Notes: a model not told the origin generated them from the letters alone. A stretch of DNA of 64,000 nucleotides from an uncultured Neomegalonema sp. (GCA_938008165.1 CALLLP010000008.1:186001-250000); one strand, 5' to 3'; positions 1-9,304 are shown, counted from the first letter of the stretch. Numbers and translations are program-made.

Positions 1-823
1 CCGGTGTCGTGGCATTGCCATCCGTCAACAGCGTCAGGAGGCCCGCACCCTGTGGGGAGGAACCGGTGCCAAGCGGCGTGTTCGTCCCGATATCCGGCAC
101 TGTCACCACGACAACATTCGTTGCACCGGCGGCCAGTACACGGTCGACCTGCGCAACCATCTGGTTCGCGGCCACACCGATGGCCTGAACAGCCTCCGGC
201 ACCGTACGCAGGTTATCGCCGACCAGCTCTGCATTCGCGAGCACGTCGTTCGACCCGCCCCAGAGGATCACAAGATCATTCGAATTGAACTGGCGATCAT
301 TGGCGAGCAGTCGATCGACCTGTGTGGTGATCGGGGTTTGCGTGATGCCCTGAGGAACACGGGTCGCATTGTCCAGCGCGGGCAAAGCAACACGCGCGCC
401 GCCCTGGGCAAAGCCATTGCCACCGACGGGAATGTCATTCGACAGCGCGTCAAGCGCCGTTCCCGCAACAGCCGGAACACCCGTGATGAGATTGGGCTGA
501 AAGCTGACGCCCAGCCGATCGGCCAGAACTTCCGAATAAACCTGACTGGACCCATCGGAGTTATTCGTCGTGAAGCGATAGCCAATGCCATTGGCCTGCG
601 CCGCCAGAAGCGCGGGGGGGATAGGCTGGCTCGCTGCCTGAAGACCCCCGATGCGCTGGGCCGTGGTCGCCCGGCCTGCATTGGAATAGGTTCCCGCATC
701 GCTGAGACTGTCCCCGACGACGAATAATCGATCGATGCGGAATTCCTGAGCGATAGCAGAGGACGTAGATAGGGTGGCCGCGAGCGCAGTGCTCGCGAGC
801 AGTGTCTTGAATTTAAGCGTCAT
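1..823 (-). CDS. Secreted GDSL/SGNH esterase, N-terminal part (runs off window)
   Basis: The frame is open from an ATG at 823 to the window edge, so only about 274 residues are present and the C-terminus is missing. It starts with a signal peptide (hydrophobic stretch, likely cleavage after SSAIA near residue 25). The SGNH hydrolase blocks follow: GDSLSDAG with the nucleophile Ser near residue 38, a Gly-rich segment (GGNGFAQGGA) and GGSNDVL. The DxxH block must lie beyond the edge. Family knowledge: such enzymes hydrolyse esters outside the cytoplasm, and versions with this kind of long passenger are often autotransporters (EstA type); whether a beta-barrel follows cannot be seen. The family call is firm, the substrate unknown. 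Confidence 0.85.
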   Translation of the reverse strand, partial: MTLKFKTLLASTALAATLSTSSAIAQEFRIDRLFVVGDSLSDAGTYSNAGRATTAQRIGGLQAASQPIPPALLAAQANGIGYRFTTNNSDGSSQVYSEVLADRLGVSFQPNLITGVPAVAGTALDALSNDIPVGGNGFAQGGARVALPALDNATRVPQGITQTPITTQVDRLLANDRQFNSNDLVILWGGSNDVLANAELVGDNLRTVPEAVQAIGVAANQMVAQVDRVLAAGATNVVVVTVPDIGTNTPLGTGSSPQGAGLLTLLTDGNATTP

Positions 824-950
824 TTCGATCTCCCGTACCCTGCTTTTAAAGCAGGTTATTGTGACTCGCCCCCGAGCATTTCTCTATATTTACACGCCCT
901 ATAGGGCGGATACGGTCATTGTACAGACTGACCTTACGTCACTATTCGCC
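824..950. promoter_or_regulatory. Intergenic region with two palindromes, upstream of the esterase gene
   Basis: Between the esterase start and the stop of fadJ there are two inverted repeats: 8-bp arms CCTGCTTT/AAAGCAGG at 839-855 around a single base, and the 14-bp palindrome CGCCCTATAGGGCG at 895-908. The first is 16 bases upstream of the esterase ATG and could be an operator or leader hairpin; the second could be an operator or part of a terminator. No regulator is encoded next to it. Confidence 0.3.
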
Positions 951-3161
951 TTATGCTGCGGACTGTTGCGGCTGGAACCTTCCGTAGAAGGTCTCTCCCT
1001 TCGATGCGATGTCGCGCAGCAGGTCAGGAGCCTTGAACCGATCTCCGAACTTCGCTTCCAATGCGTCGCAGATCGCGACGACCTCGCTTGGCCCAGTCAG
1101 GTCGATCCATGACAGCGGCCCCCCGGACCAAGGCGCAAAGCCCCATCCGAGAATGGCCCCCACATCGCCTTCGCGAATATCGACCAAGACATCCTCCTCC
1201 TTCGCCCGGACCGCTTCGAGCACTTGCGACAGGATGAGACGGTTTTTCACTTCCCCGAAATCGGGTTGATCGTCCGAAACGGGGAAATGCGCGCCGAGAT
1301 CGGGCCACAGGGCCTTGCGCTTGCCCTTTTCGTCATAATCGTAGAAACCCTTGCCGTTCTTGCGCCCGGCCCGGCCTTCGCCTTCGTAGAGCGCGGTAAT
1401 CACGTCATCCGCGCCCGTGCCGACATAAGCATCGCCCATCTGCGCCTTGGTCGCCGACATAATGCGATGGCCCAGTTCCAGCGAGGTTTCGTCGGTCAGT
1501 TGCAGCGGTGCGACCGGCATCCCGATCTGCTTTGCAGCATTTTCGATCAGGATCGGCTTCACGCCCTCGCTGACCATGATCATGGCTTCGTTCAGATAGG
1601 GGATGATACAGCGATTGGCGTAGAAGAACCGCGCGTCATTGACGACGATCGGCGTCTTCTTGATCTGGCGCACGAAATCCAGCGCCTTGGCAACCGCCGG
1701 ATCGCCCGTTTTCTTACCCTTGATGATCTCGACCAGCATCATCTTGTGCACGGGCGAGAAAAAGTGAATGCCGATGAAATTATCGGGGCGACTCGATGCT
1801 TCGGCCAGCCCCGTGATCGGCAGGGTCGAGGTATTGGTGGCGAAAATGGCGTCATCGGCGATGACCGCTTCGACCTTTTTCGTGACTTCGGCCTTGATCT
1901 TGGGGTCTTCGAAGACCGCCTCGACAATCAGATCGCATTCCTTCAACGCGTCGTAATCGGGGGTGGCCGTGACGCGGGCGAGGATGGCGTCCTTGGCCTC
2001 CGCCGTTACCTTCTTGCGCTTCACGCCCTCGTCCAGCAGCCCCTCGATGGTGGCATGGCCCTTGTCGGCAGCCTCTTGATCGCGGTCGATCAGTACGACG
2101 TCGATCCCGGCGCGGGCAGAGACAAACCCGATCCCGGCCCCCATCATGCCCGCCCCGATAATGCCGACCTTCTTCACCCGCGCATCGGGCAGATCCGGGC
2201 GGCGCGCGCCCTTTTCGATGGCCTGCTTGTTGACGAATAGCGACCGGATCATCGCCGCCGAACGCGGGTCCATCAAGACGGAGGTAAACCACCGCGCCTC
2301 GATCTTCAGCGCATTGTCCATATCGACCAGCGCCCCCTCGTAAACCGCCGAGAGCATCGCATTCGTCTGCGGATAAACGCCCGCCGTCTTGCCATGGGTC
2401 ATGGCCGTCGCACCGAGAAAGGTGGGGAAACCCTGCGGGGTATAGGGCGCCCCGCCGGGGATCTTGAACCCCTTCGCATCCCACGGCTTGACCGCATCGG
2501 ATTCCGACGATCCCTTGACCCATTCGACGGCCTTAGCAACCAGTTCATCGCCGGGGACAACCTCGTCGATCAGCATCGCGGCCTTGGCCTTTTTAGGGTT
2601 CACCAGCTTGCCCTGCAGCAGGTAATCCGCCGCGCCCATGACGCCGAGCATCCGCACCAGCCGCGTCGTGCCCCCTGCGCCGGGAAACAGACCGACCAGC
2701 GTTTCCGGCAGGCCCAGTTTCGCCTTTTCGTTATCCGCGCAGAACCGGCGATGGCAGGCGAGCAGCAATTCGAACACACCGCCCAGCGCCGTGCCGGGAG
2801 ACGCGGCAGCAAAGACCTTGCCGCCCTTACGGGTCTTCGGGTCTGCCCCTGCAACCTCGATCTTGCGATAGAGCGAATGCAGTGCCCAGACAAAGCCGAA
2901 CAGCGCCTCGCCGACATTGCCACCCTCTGCTGCGGCCTGCGCCTTGATCTGCGCCAGCATGGTCAGATCGACCCCACCGCCCATGTCGTTCTTGGCGGAG
3001 GTAATGACCGCGCCCTTGAGGCTGTCATCCGCCAGAACCGTATCGACATGCGCATCCAGTTCACGGATCACATCCGCCGTCATCACATTCATGGAGCGAT
3101 CCTCCATATCCCATGTGATAATCGCCACGTCGCCGTCGGTTGTGTATTTCCAGTTGGTCAT
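951..3161 (-). CDS. fadJ: Fatty-acid oxidation multifunctional enzyme (enoyl-CoA hydratase / 3-hydroxyacyl-CoA dehydrogenase)
   Basis: 736 residues, the normal length for the FadJ/FadB alpha subunit. An N-terminal crotonase domain (about 1-200) carries both expected acids, in GTALGGVFELLLACHRRF (Glu131) and LGLPETLVGLFPGAGG (Glu153). The NAD-binding motif GIIGAGMMGAG lies near residue 335 and the hydroxyacyl-CoA dehydrogenase signature GIHFFSPVHKMMLVEI follows. It hydrates enoyl-CoA and oxidises 3-hydroxyacyl-CoA in the cytoplasm; the thiolase gene upstream on the same strand supplies the last step. The ATG at 3161 has an AGGGAGA ribosome site and overlaps the last codons of the truncated doc gene, so the two are translated in one message. 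Confidence 0.93.
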   Translation of the reverse strand: MTNWKYTTDGDVAIITWDMEDRSMNVMTADVIRELDAHVDTVLADDSLKGAVITSAKNDMGGGVDLTMLAQIKAQAAAEGGNVGEALFGFVWALHSLYRKIEVAGADPKTRKGGKVFAAASPGTALGGVFELLLACHRRFCADNEKAKLGLPETLVGLFPGAGGTTRLVRMLGVMGAADYLLQGKLVNPKKAKAAMLIDEVVPGDELVAKAVEWVKGSSESDAVKPWDAKGFKIPGGAPYTPQGFPTFLGATAMTHGKTAGVYPQTNAMLSAVYEGALVDMDNALKIEARWFTSVLMDPRSAAMIRSLFVNKQAIEKGARRPDLPDARVKKVGIIGAGMMGAGIGFVSARAGIDVVLIDRDQEAADKGHATIEGLLDEGVKRKKVTAEAKDAILARVTATPDYDALKECDLIVEAVFEDPKIKAEVTKKVEAVIADDAIFATNTSTLPITGLAEASSRPDNFIGIHFFSPVHKMMLVEIIKGKKTGDPAVAKALDFVRQIKKTPIVVNDARFFYANRCIIPYLNEAMIMVSEGVKPILIENAAKQIGMPVAPLQLTDETSLELGHRIMSATKAQMGDAYVGTGADDVITALYEGEGRAGRKNGKGFYDYDEKGKRKALWPDLGAHFPVSDDQPDFGEVKNRLILSQVLEAVRAKEEDVLVDIREGDVGAILGWGFAPWSGGPLSWIDLTGPSEVVAICDALEAKFGDRFKAPDLLRDIASKGETFYGRFQPQQSAA

Positions 3162-3406
3162 GTCGTTATTCTCCCTGTCGGGTTATTTCTTGGGCACGGT
3201 ATTCGCGCGGAGCCATAGGCATAGGAAGCCGCCAGACGAACGGGGTCGGTAACGTCTTCATAGCCCGCCAGGTTTCTCGGCCTTGCAAGAGCGGATTCGA
3301 GCAGCCCCTCATCCCGGATACCCGGCATACCGCCATAACGCGCAATCTGCTTCGAGTGGATTTCGAGCATCTCGTCTTTGGCGATCCATCTCCATTCTTC
3401 GATCAT
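3158..3406 (-). pseudogene. Truncated Doc-family toxin (Fic fold), catalytic motif missing
   Basis: 82 residues that match the start of Doc-type death-on-curing toxins: IHSKQIARYGGMPGIRDEGL, LLESALARPRNLAGY, and LAASYAYGSAR. In intact Doc proteins this is followed by the HxFxDGNKRTA catalytic/nucleotide-binding motif and a total length near 125. Here the reading continues as IPCPRNNPTGRITT and stops, so the active site is absent in this frame, and neither of the other two frames restores it. The start overlaps the antitoxin stop by 4 bases (ATGA). It lies between fadA and fadJ. I infer a toxin-antitoxin insertion into the fad operon followed by loss of the toxin 3' half. Confidence 0.75.
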
Positions 3407-3690
3407 TTCGCGAGTTCTGCGAGTGCTTGATCGTACTCGTCCATGATCTTATCAACCATGTCCATGCGCTCGCTTCGCGCCAGTTTTTGCAAAACTTCGC
3501 GATTTTCTTCGATGATGCGCCCTGCGATCTCCAAATCTCTGTCCCGCTCGAAACGCTTGACCAGTAATTCGGAAACTCGCCCCGGATTGATGCTGATTTT
3601 ATCCCCTTCAAAAACGCCGAGTAATTCCAGGGCTTCATCGGGGATTTCAGCAACCAGTTTTCCAGCCAACCTCTTTACCGTCACTTCCAT
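3403..3690 (-). CDS. AbrB/MazE-like antitoxin of a doc-type module
   Basis: 95 residues. The N-terminal half ([20 protein letters not shown] then [12 protein letters not shown]) has the swapped-hairpin AbrB/SpoVT DNA-binding pattern seen in MazE-like antitoxins. The charged C-terminal half ([20 protein letters not shown] onward) would be the toxin-binding arm. It ends with an ATGA overlap into the Doc remnant, the typical antitoxin-first order of such operons. It sits 27 bases after the fadA stop, so it is probably read from the fad promoter, its own, or both; it could bind its own promoter and thus influence fadJ. The role as antitoxin is inferred from domain and order. Confidence 0.75.
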   Translation of the reverse strand: MEVTVKRLAGKLVAEIPDEALELLGVFEGDKISINPGRVSELLVKRFERDRDLEIAGRIIEENREVLQKLARSERMDMVDKIMDEYDQALAELAK

Positions 3691-3717
3691 CGCGGTTCTC
3701 CCTTCGCCGCCAGACTA

Positions 3718-4929
3718 TCACACCCGTTCGATCACTGTAGATGCGCCCATGCCCGATGCGATGCAGAGCGTGCACAGCGCGGTGCCCCCGCCCGTGCGTT
3801 CCAGCTCGTCGAGGGCGGTGCCGATGATCATTGCGCCGGTCGCGCCAAGGGGGTGGCCCATCGCGATTGCGCCGCCATTGGGGTTGAGTTTGGCGTGGTC
3901 GGCATTGAACGCCTGAATGAAGCGCAACACGACCGAGGCGAACGCCTCGTTGACCTCGAACAAATCGAAATCCGCGATGGTCATGCCGGTTTCCTTCAGC
4001 ACCTTTTCCGTCACGGGGACGGGGCCGGTGAGCATGATGGTCGGGTCGGTGCCGATCTTGGCGGTGTGCCGGATGCGCGCGCGGGGCTTGAGACCCAGCC
4101 GCTCGCCTGCTTCCTTGGAGCCGATCAGCAGCGCCGCAGCCCCATCCACGATGCCGGACGAGTTGCCCGCATGATGGACGTGGTTCACCCGCTCCAGTTC
4201 GGGATATTTCAGCAAGGCCACTGCATCGAAACCGGGCATCTTCTCGCCCATATCCGCAAAGCTGGCTTTCAGGCCACCCAGCGATTGCATATCGGTGCCG
4301 GGGCGCATGTATTCGTCATGATCAAGGATGGTGACGCCGTTCATATCCGTGACCGGCACGATCGACCCCGCGAAGCGCTTCGCCTCCCACGCCGCCGCTG
4401 CACGCTTCTGACTCTCGACCGCAAAGGCATCGCATTCGTCGCGGCTGAAACCGTATTTCGTGGCGATGATATCGGCGGAAATGCCCTGCGGGACGAAATA
4501 GGATTTCATGGCCGGAATAGGATCGACCGCGATGGCAAAGCCATCAGACCCCATCGGCACGCGGCTCATCATCTCGACCCCGCCCGCAACATAGAGACCC
4601 CCGGCCCCGCCCTTCACCTGATTGGCGGCAAGGTTCACCGCCTCCATCCCGGAGGCGCAGAAACGGTTGATATGCAGCCCCGGCACGGTCTCGTCATAGC
4701 CCGCCTGAAGCACCGCCGTGCGGGCGATTTCGCCGCCCTGCTCGCCCACGGGTGTAACGCAGCCGAGGATCACGTCCTCGATTTCGCGCGTATCCAGATC
4801 GTTACGGTCGCGGATCGCCTCCAACACGGTCGATGCGCATTTAAGCGCTGTGACCTCGTGCAATGATCCGTCTTTCTTGCCTTTGCCGCGCGGCGTGCGG
4901 ACGGCATCAAAGATATAAGCGTCGGTCAT
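3718..4929 (-). CDS. fadA: Acetyl-CoA acyltransferase (thiolase II), beta-oxidation
   Basis: 403 residues with the full thiolase pattern: nucleophile Cys91 in [14 protein letters not shown], the NEAFASV motif, [15 protein letters not shown] with the active-site His, and the C-terminal CIASGMG with the second Cys (Cys389). It cleaves 3-ketoacyl-CoA to acetyl-CoA and a shortened acyl-CoA. It is the first gene of the operon that continues with the antitoxin, the Doc remnant and fadJ. The start at 4929 has a GAGGGAG-like site just upstream. The CIASGMG segment differs from the textbook CxGGGQG but keeps the Cys, as many alphaproteobacterial FadA proteins do. Confidence 0.92.
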   Translation of the reverse strand: MTDAYIFDAVRTPRGKGKKDGSLHEVTALKCASTVLEAIRDRNDLDTREIEDVILGCVTPVGEQGGEIARTAVLQAGYDETVPGLHINRFCASGMEAVNLAANQVKGGAGGLYVAGGVEMMSRVPMGSDGFAIAVDPIPAMKSYFVPQGISADIIATKYGFSRDECDAFAVESQKRAAAAWEAKRFAGSIVPVTDMNGVTILDHDEYMRPGTDMQSLGGLKASFADMGEKMPGFDAVALLKYPELERVNHVHHAGNSSGIVDGAAALLIGSKEAGERLGLKPRARIRHTAKIGTDPTIMLTGPVPVTEKVLKETGMTIADFDLFEVNEAFASVVLRFIQAFNADHAKLNPNGGAIAMGHPLGATGAMIIGTALDELERTGGGTALCTLCIASGMGASTVIERV

Positions 4930-5200
4930 GGTCTACTCCCTCGTCGCAGGCGCGCGACGGTTTGCCTAAAGTGAAGCGCACTCACAGTGAGCCGAATTCC
5001 TGATTTGGGACAAAGCCTTAAACCGCTCAATCCCTCGAATATGGGCACGAAAACTGGATAATGGGGCATCAAACAACCGTACAAGAAGACACTTCATCAC
5101 CAAACTACACCGTAAAAGAAACTTGTTCGCTTCGCTTTTTCGTGACTCGGCGCGCAAAAAGTGCTTCATATTAGAACAGAATTTATCGGAGAATGGTGTA
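4930..5200. promoter_or_regulatory. Divergent intergenic region of fadA and the hypothetical gene at 5201
   Basis: 271 bases, visibly AT-richer than the flanking genes. An inverted repeat CTCACAGTGAG lies at 4981-4991, about 50 bases upstream of the fadA start, and could be an operator. The ribosome site GGAG at 5188-5191 belongs to the plus-strand gene. No RNA gene is apparent. Confidence 0.35.
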
Positions 5201-5824
5201 ATGTTGGATGGAGTGTCAGGTTTTCCGTTAATGGACGGCATACCGCGTGGGGAAAGCTTCGTGTTCTTCATGCAGATGCAGCAATCCGGTCCGGCCTCTG
5301 CCGGGACATCGACTATACGGACTTCCTCCACCGTTACGCGCGTCCCCGGCGGCTTCAACGATAATGCCCAGCCCGCCACGATATCCGAAAACACGACGCG
5401 CTTGCCGGGCGATGTCGTTCGAACGGATTCGGTGAAGCAATTCGATGACGGCTCCCGCAGAACCGATGTCCAGATGGACATGCCCGATGGCAGCGTCGCC
5501 CTCGACACCGCACGGCGATCGCTCCCCGATGCCGAGGGTTTCCAGAAAGTTCGGGTATGGGAGCGCGCCATCGCCCCCGATGGCACCCAGAGCGGCTCGT
5601 TCCGGGTGTTCCGCGTACCGTCCGGGATGGAGATGGATTGGGATTCGGCGCAGGCGCAGCAATTCCTCATCGCATCCGTCGATAACGCCTTGGCACCAGA
5701 CGGGTCTTTCGCGCCCAGCCAAGCCGCCGAAATCCCCGAAGCCGCCCCCGAAGATACCGAACGCTCAGAAGACGCGCCGACCTCAGCGGCCCGGCGACGC
5801 CCCGTCATCCCGCTCGCGACATAG
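5201..5824 (+). CDS. Hypothetical protein, no recognisable domain
   Basis: 207 residues from the ATG at 5201, chosen because GGAG stands 9 bases upstream; the frame is open further up to 5123 but without a ribosome site. I do not recognise the family. The middle is polar and rich in Ser, Thr and Asp with repeated short beta-like segments, and the last 40 residues are Pro/Ala/Glu-rich and look disordered. There is no clear signal peptide or membrane helix. A long minus-strand frame covers the same bases, but this strand has the better start and a more natural composition. It is divergent from fadA and convergent with the glutathione transferase gene. Confidence 0.55.
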   Translation: MLDGVSGFPLMDGIPRGESFVFFMQMQQSGPASAGTSTIRTSSTVTRVPGGFNDNAQPATISENTTRLPGDVVRTDSVKQFDDGSRRTDVQMDMPDGSVALDTARRSLPDAEGFQKVRVWERAIAPDGTQSGSFRVFRVPSGMEMDWDSAQAQQFLIASVDNALAPDGSFAPSQAAEIPEAAPEDTERSEDAPTSAARRRPVIPLAT

Positions 5825-5850
5825 GCATATGGACGCCCCGGCGTCATTCC

Positions 5851-6498
5851 TTAGCCCTCCGTTCCGAGCGGATAGCCCGGCATCAGGTCATAGGGATGTT
5901 GCCAGCCCGGCAATGATTGCACGCGGGTTTTCCACGCCTCGATATTCGGAAACACCTCGTCATCGGCCCATTGATACTCCTCGCGCGGGTAGAACAGATA
6001 GCCGGAGCAGGCGATATCGGCGGTCGTGGGACGGTCGGCGGCGATCCACTCGCGATTTGCGAGATGTGCGTCGAGCACCTTGAGCGCTGCGATCACCCGG
6101 CCTTTGAGGAATCCGTTCACCGCATCGTTGCGCGCGGCTTCCGGCGCAAAGTTGAGCATGAAGCGATAGATACCCTGAAAGCTGTTGAGCTTGTGGTTTT
6201 CCCACAGAACCCAACGCAGGATTTCGCGATGCTCTTCATCGGTCTGCGCGCCAAACTTGCCGAATTGCTTCGACAGGTAGTCGAGCATCACCCCCGATTG
6301 GGTCATCGTCGTATGGCCATGCACGAGAACCGGGCATTCGCCCATTTCATTGACGGCGCGAAATTCAGGGCTGCGCGTGGCACCGTTAAAGAAATCAACG
6401 AAAACAGGCTCCCAATCCGCTTCGCACAGCGCCAGCATCAAAGCGGCCTTGTAGGAGTGACCCGACTGGGCAAAGCAATGCAGTGTGTAATCGGCCAT
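5851..6498 (-). CDS. Glutathione S-transferase family protein
   Basis: 215 residues from the ATG at 6498, which has AAGGAA 8 bases upstream; an upstream ATG at 6516 lacks one. The N-terminal thioredoxin-like half includes YTLHCFAQSGHSYKAALML (the Ser/Tyr glutathione site region) and the conserved cis-Pro in GECPVLVHG followed by TQSGVMLDYL. The C-terminal helical half ends with the N-capping region TTADIACSGYLF. It would conjugate or reduce substrates with glutathione in the cytoplasm; the substrate cannot be read. It stands alone, convergent with the gene at 5201. Confidence 0.85.
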   Translation of the reverse strand: MADYTLHCFAQSGHSYKAALMLALCEADWEPVFVDFFNGATRSPEFRAVNEMGECPVLVHGHTTMTQSGVMLDYLSKQFGKFGAQTDEEHREILRWVLWENHKLNSFQGIYRFMLNFAPEAARNDAVNGFLKGRVIAALKVLDAHLANREWIAADRPTTADIACSGYLFYPREEYQWADDEVFPNIEAWKTRVQSLPGWQHPYDLMPGYPLGTEG

Positions 6499-6527
6499 CG
6501 CGTTTTTCCTTGGCATTTTTCAGGCGT

Positions 6528-6908
6528 TCAACTTCCGTACACCATAACCGCTACCGTCATCGCTTCAACGTCGAGCCGATCACGATTATCGGCCAGACGA
6601 TATATCTCCGGATGATCCCTCAACTCCGCCACCAACGCCGAGCGTTTCGGGGGCGAAACCGCCGCCATCTCAAAGCCCTGCGCCAGCAAGGGACCGCCGC
6701 CCTGGTCGATTTCGACGATCAGCGACCGCTCATGCTGCATGACGAAATTCCTGACCTGCACCCGGCGCAGATCATAAATCGTGTTCCCGACCACCGAAGA
6801 CACCGCCGCCCCCGGCACCTGCCAGAGCGGCGGAATATGGGAGGGACCGCCAGAACATCCGGCGACCCCAAGAGCCATAAGCGCCAACGCTTCAGAAAGC
6901 AGCCGCAT
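6528..6908 (-). CDS. Small hypothetical lipoprotein
   Basis: 126 residues. A short hydrophobic leader ends in the lipobox LGVAGC (Cys near residue 18), followed by a Gly/Ser/Pro linker and a mixed alpha/beta domain without recognisable motifs, so it should be a membrane-anchored periplasmic protein. The ATG at 6908 lies inside the end of the acyl-CoA dehydrogenase gene (17-base overlap), which points to translational coupling. Function unknown. Confidence 0.7.
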   Translation of the reverse strand: MRLLSEALALMALGVAGCSGGPSHIPPLWQVPGAAVSSVVGNTIYDLRRVQVRNFVMQHERSLIVEIDQGGGPLLAQGFEMAAVSPPKRSALVAELRDHPEIYRLADNRDRLDVEAMTVAVMVYGS

Positions 6909-8682
6909 CAAGCGCCATCATGCTGCCCGCCCCGGCCTTGATCCGGGAAAGATGGGTCGCCGTCATCGGCATCACGCGCTGCATATAATACCGCGCGGTA
7001 GCCAGCTTCGCGTCGTAGAATGCGGGATCATCCGTGTTTCCGGCCAAGGCTTCCTGCGCCGTTTTCGCCATTTTTACCCACATATAGCCGATGGCCGTAT
7101 AGCCGAAGAGGTGGAGGAAATCGGTCGATCCGGCGGCGGCTTCGTTCGGGTCTTTCATGCCGTTCTGCATGAACCACATAACCGCTTCCTGAAGCTCTTT
7201 CGACGCCTGTTTCAGCGGATCGGTGAATTCTGCCATGGCCTCATCATCGGCGTTTTCCTTGCACAGATCCTTGACCAGCGCAAAGAACGCCTGCATCCCC
7301 GCGCCGCCCTTCTGGGGCAGCTTGCGACCGATCAGGTCCAGCGCCTGAATACCGTTCGCACCCTCATAGATCATGGCGATGCGGGCATCGCGCACGAATT
7401 GCGATTGCGACCAATCCTCGGTATAGCCATGGCCGCCGAAGACCTGCTGCATATGCACCGTCGTCTCGAACCCCTTATCGGTCAGGAAGCCCTTCACAAC
7501 CGGGGTCAGCAACGCGATCAAAAGGCCCGCCTCGTCGCGCGTTTTCTCGTCCGAATGGCGCAGCTCCTCGTCGATCAGGGTCGAGGCCCAGTAATAGAAG
7601 GCCCGCCCCCCCTCGACGAAGGATTTCGCATCCATCAGCATTCGGCGCACATCGGGGTGAACGATGATCGGATCGGCCTTCGCATCGGGAAATTTCGCCC
7701 CGTCAAGGGCGCGGCCCTGAACCCGCTCACGGGCGTAATCGACAGCATTTTGATAGGCGATGGAAGCCTGAGACAGCCCCTGCATCCCAACGAGAAGGCG
7801 CGCTTCGTTCATCATCAGGAACATGGCGCGCAGGCCCTTATGTTCCTCGCCGATCAACCAGCCCGTCGCCTCGTCATAGTTCATCACGCAGGTGGAATTC
7901 CCGTGAATCCCCATTTTTTCTTCCAGTTTGCCGCAGGAAAGCGTGTTGCGCTCGCCCAGCTCCCCGTCGTCTTTGGGCAGGAATTTCGGCACGACGAACA
8001 ACGAAATGCCTTTCACCCCCTCCGGTCCGCCCGGTATCTTCGCGAGGACCAGGTGAACGATATTCTCGCTCATATCGTGCTCGCCGGAGGAGATGAATAT
8101 TTTCTGCCCGCTGATCTTGAACGACCCGTCCCCGTTCGGCTCTGCCTTCGTGCGCAGCAGGCCCAAATCTGTACCGCAATGCGGCTCGGTCAGATTCATG
8201 GTGCCGGTCCAGTCGCCGGAGATCATCTTTGGCAGGTAGATATTCTTCTGCTGTTCAGATCCGAACCCCTCGATCGCCTTGATCGCGCCATGGGTCAGGC
8301 CCTGATACATCGAAAAGGCCATCGCGGCGGAGGAAGCGAACTCGCCCACGATCGCATTGATGAGATAGGGCATCCCCTGCCCGCCATAATCGGGGTTGCA
8401 ATCGATGCCGGGCCACCCGCCCTCGCATTGCGCCTTATAGGCTTCCTTGTACCCGTCCGGGGTGCGAACAACGCCATTTTCCAGCGTGCAACCCTGCTTG
8501 TCTCCGATTTCGTTGATCGGCAGCAGCACTTCGGATGCGATCCGCCCGGCTTCCTCAAGGATCGCGCCGGTCAGGTCGTCGGTCAGGTCGGCATATCCTT
8601 CGACACTGGTAGCATCCTGCACACGCAGCACCTCATGAAGCACGAATTGAGCATCGCGGACAGGAGCCTGATAGATTGCCAT
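6892..8682 (-). CDS. Acyl-CoA dehydrogenase, DmdC-like family
   Basis: 596 residues from the ATG at 8682, supported by GGAGGA 8 bases upstream. It has an extra N-terminal helix segment ([18 protein letters not shown]), the acyl-CoA dehydrogenase core ([46 protein letters not shown]), the C-terminal catalytic region with [12 protein letters not shown] and [20 protein letters not shown], where the Glu of YEGANG is the expected base, and the long C-terminal extension of the ~590-residue subfamily. That subfamily includes 3-methylmercaptopropionyl-CoA dehydrogenase (DmdC) but also other acyl-CoA dehydrogenases, so the substrate is open. The MerR-type regulator gene lies 46 bases upstream on the same strand. 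Confidence 0.88.
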   Translation of the reverse strand: MAIYQAPVRDAQFVLHEVLRVQDATSVEGYADLTDDLTGAILEEAGRIASEVLLPINEIGDKQGCTLENGVVRTPDGYKEAYKAQCEGGWPGIDCNPDYGGQGMPYLINAIVGEFASSAAMAFSMYQGLTHGAIKAIEGFGSEQQKNIYLPKMISGDWTGTMNLTEPHCGTDLGLLRTKAEPNGDGSFKISGQKIFISSGEHDMSENIVHLVLAKIPGGPEGVKGISLFVVPKFLPKDDGELGERNTLSCGKLEEKMGIHGNSTCVMNYDEATGWLIGEEHKGLRAMFLMMNEARLLVGMQGLSQASIAYQNAVDYARERVQGRALDGAKFPDAKADPIIVHPDVRRMLMDAKSFVEGGRAFYYWASTLIDEELRHSDEKTRDEAGLLIALLTPVVKGFLTDKGFETTVHMQQVFGGHGYTEDWSQSQFVRDARIAMIYEGANGIQALDLIGRKLPQKGGAGMQAFFALVKDLCKENADDEAMAEFTDPLKQASKELQEAVMWFMQNGMKDPNEAAAGSTDFLHLFGYTAIGYMWVKMAKTAQEALAGNTDDPAFYDAKLATARYYMQRVMPMTATHLSRIKAGAGSMMALDAAAF

Positions 8683-8728
8683 GGTGGGGGTCCTCCGGGA
8701 AGATTGTTTCACTGAGAAAGGGTTGCAC

Positions 8729-9115
8729 CTAGTCGGTCTTTTTCTTGGTCAAAAGATCGGCGACGACATCCATCTGTTCCTGCAATTCCTCGATCGCGAT
8801 CGCGAGTTCATCGCGTTGACGGCGCATATCGTCCAAGCGCCGCCCTGCAACCTCAAGCGTTCGGGTCAGCTGCGACACCTGCGTATTATCCGTATGGTAG
8901 AGGTCGAGCAATTCGCCGATCTCCGCGAGGCTGAAACCAAACCTCTTGCCCCTCAGGATCAACGACAGGCGCGCCTTGTCACGCTGACCAAATCGTCGCC
9001 GTGTCCCTTCGCGCGCCGGATGCAGCAAGCCCTTCGCTTCATAGAAGCGCAAGGCGCGCGGCGTGACACCGAACTCGCGACATAACTGAGTGACTGTAAA
9101 CTTGTCGTTCATCAT
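8729..9115 (-). CDS. MerR-family regulator of acyl-CoA metabolism (LiuR-like)
   Basis: 128 residues from the tandem ATG at 9115. The MerR helix-turn-helix is clear ([20 protein letters not shown] followed by EAKGLLHP), then the wing ([16 protein letters not shown]) and a long dimerisation helix ending Lys-rich. No metal-binding Cys is present, which fits the group that senses CoA esters rather than metals. An upstream ATG at 9142 would almost coincide with the predicted transcript start, so 9115 or 9112 is preferred. It is the first gene of a presumed operon with the acyl-CoA dehydrogenase and is preceded by a palindromic operator. Confidence 0.8.
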   Translation of the reverse strand: MMNDKFTVTQLCREFGVTPRALRFYEAKGLLHPAREGTRRRFGQRDKARLSLILRGKRFGFSLAEIGELLDLYHTDNTQVSQLTRTLEVAGRRLDDMRRQRDELAIAIEELQEQMDVVADLLTKKKTD

Positions 9116-9150
9116 CGACTCTGAGGATAGCACATTGTTCATGGATTAAC

Positions 9151-9180
9151 CATATAGGTTACGTTGACGTTAACGTCAAC
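9151..9180 (-). promoter_or_regulatory. Sigma-70 promoter with 18-bp palindromic operator for the MerR gene
   Basis: On the minus strand TTGACG (9179-9174) and TATATG (9156-9151) are separated by exactly 17 bases. The -35 box and the spacer are covered by the perfect palindrome GTTGACGTTAACGTCAAC (9163-9180). The position inside the promoter fits autoregulation by the MerR protein just downstream; palindromes with an ACGT-N2-ACGT-like core have been described for LiuR in proteobacteria, which I recall but cannot check. Confidence 0.65.
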
Positions 9181-9304
9181 ATAAATCTGCACCGACCCAC
9201 CGGGCCGTTCACCGCACAATCAATCAAATCTAAACAGGTATCCCGTAGATATCGGGGAGTTGTCGCGGTCCGGTGCGGCGTCCCATGAGCTATGTGCGGA
9301 ATTT

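Noticed and set aside
3158-3230. Rescue of the Doc catalytic motif by a frameshift
   Set aside because: Both other frames were read through; neither gives the HxFxDGNKR motif, and both stop shortly after. The 3' half is truly absent.
4966-5847. Minus-strand frame of 293 codons over the hypothetical gene at 5201
   Set aside because: Ser/Arg/Pro-rich antisense composition. The plus-strand frame has a ribosome site and a more normal protein composition.
6781-8715. Plus-strand frame of 644 codons opposite the acyl-CoA dehydrogenase
   Set aside because: Shadow of the minus-strand gene, with His/Arg-rich composition typical of antisense frames and no ribosome site.
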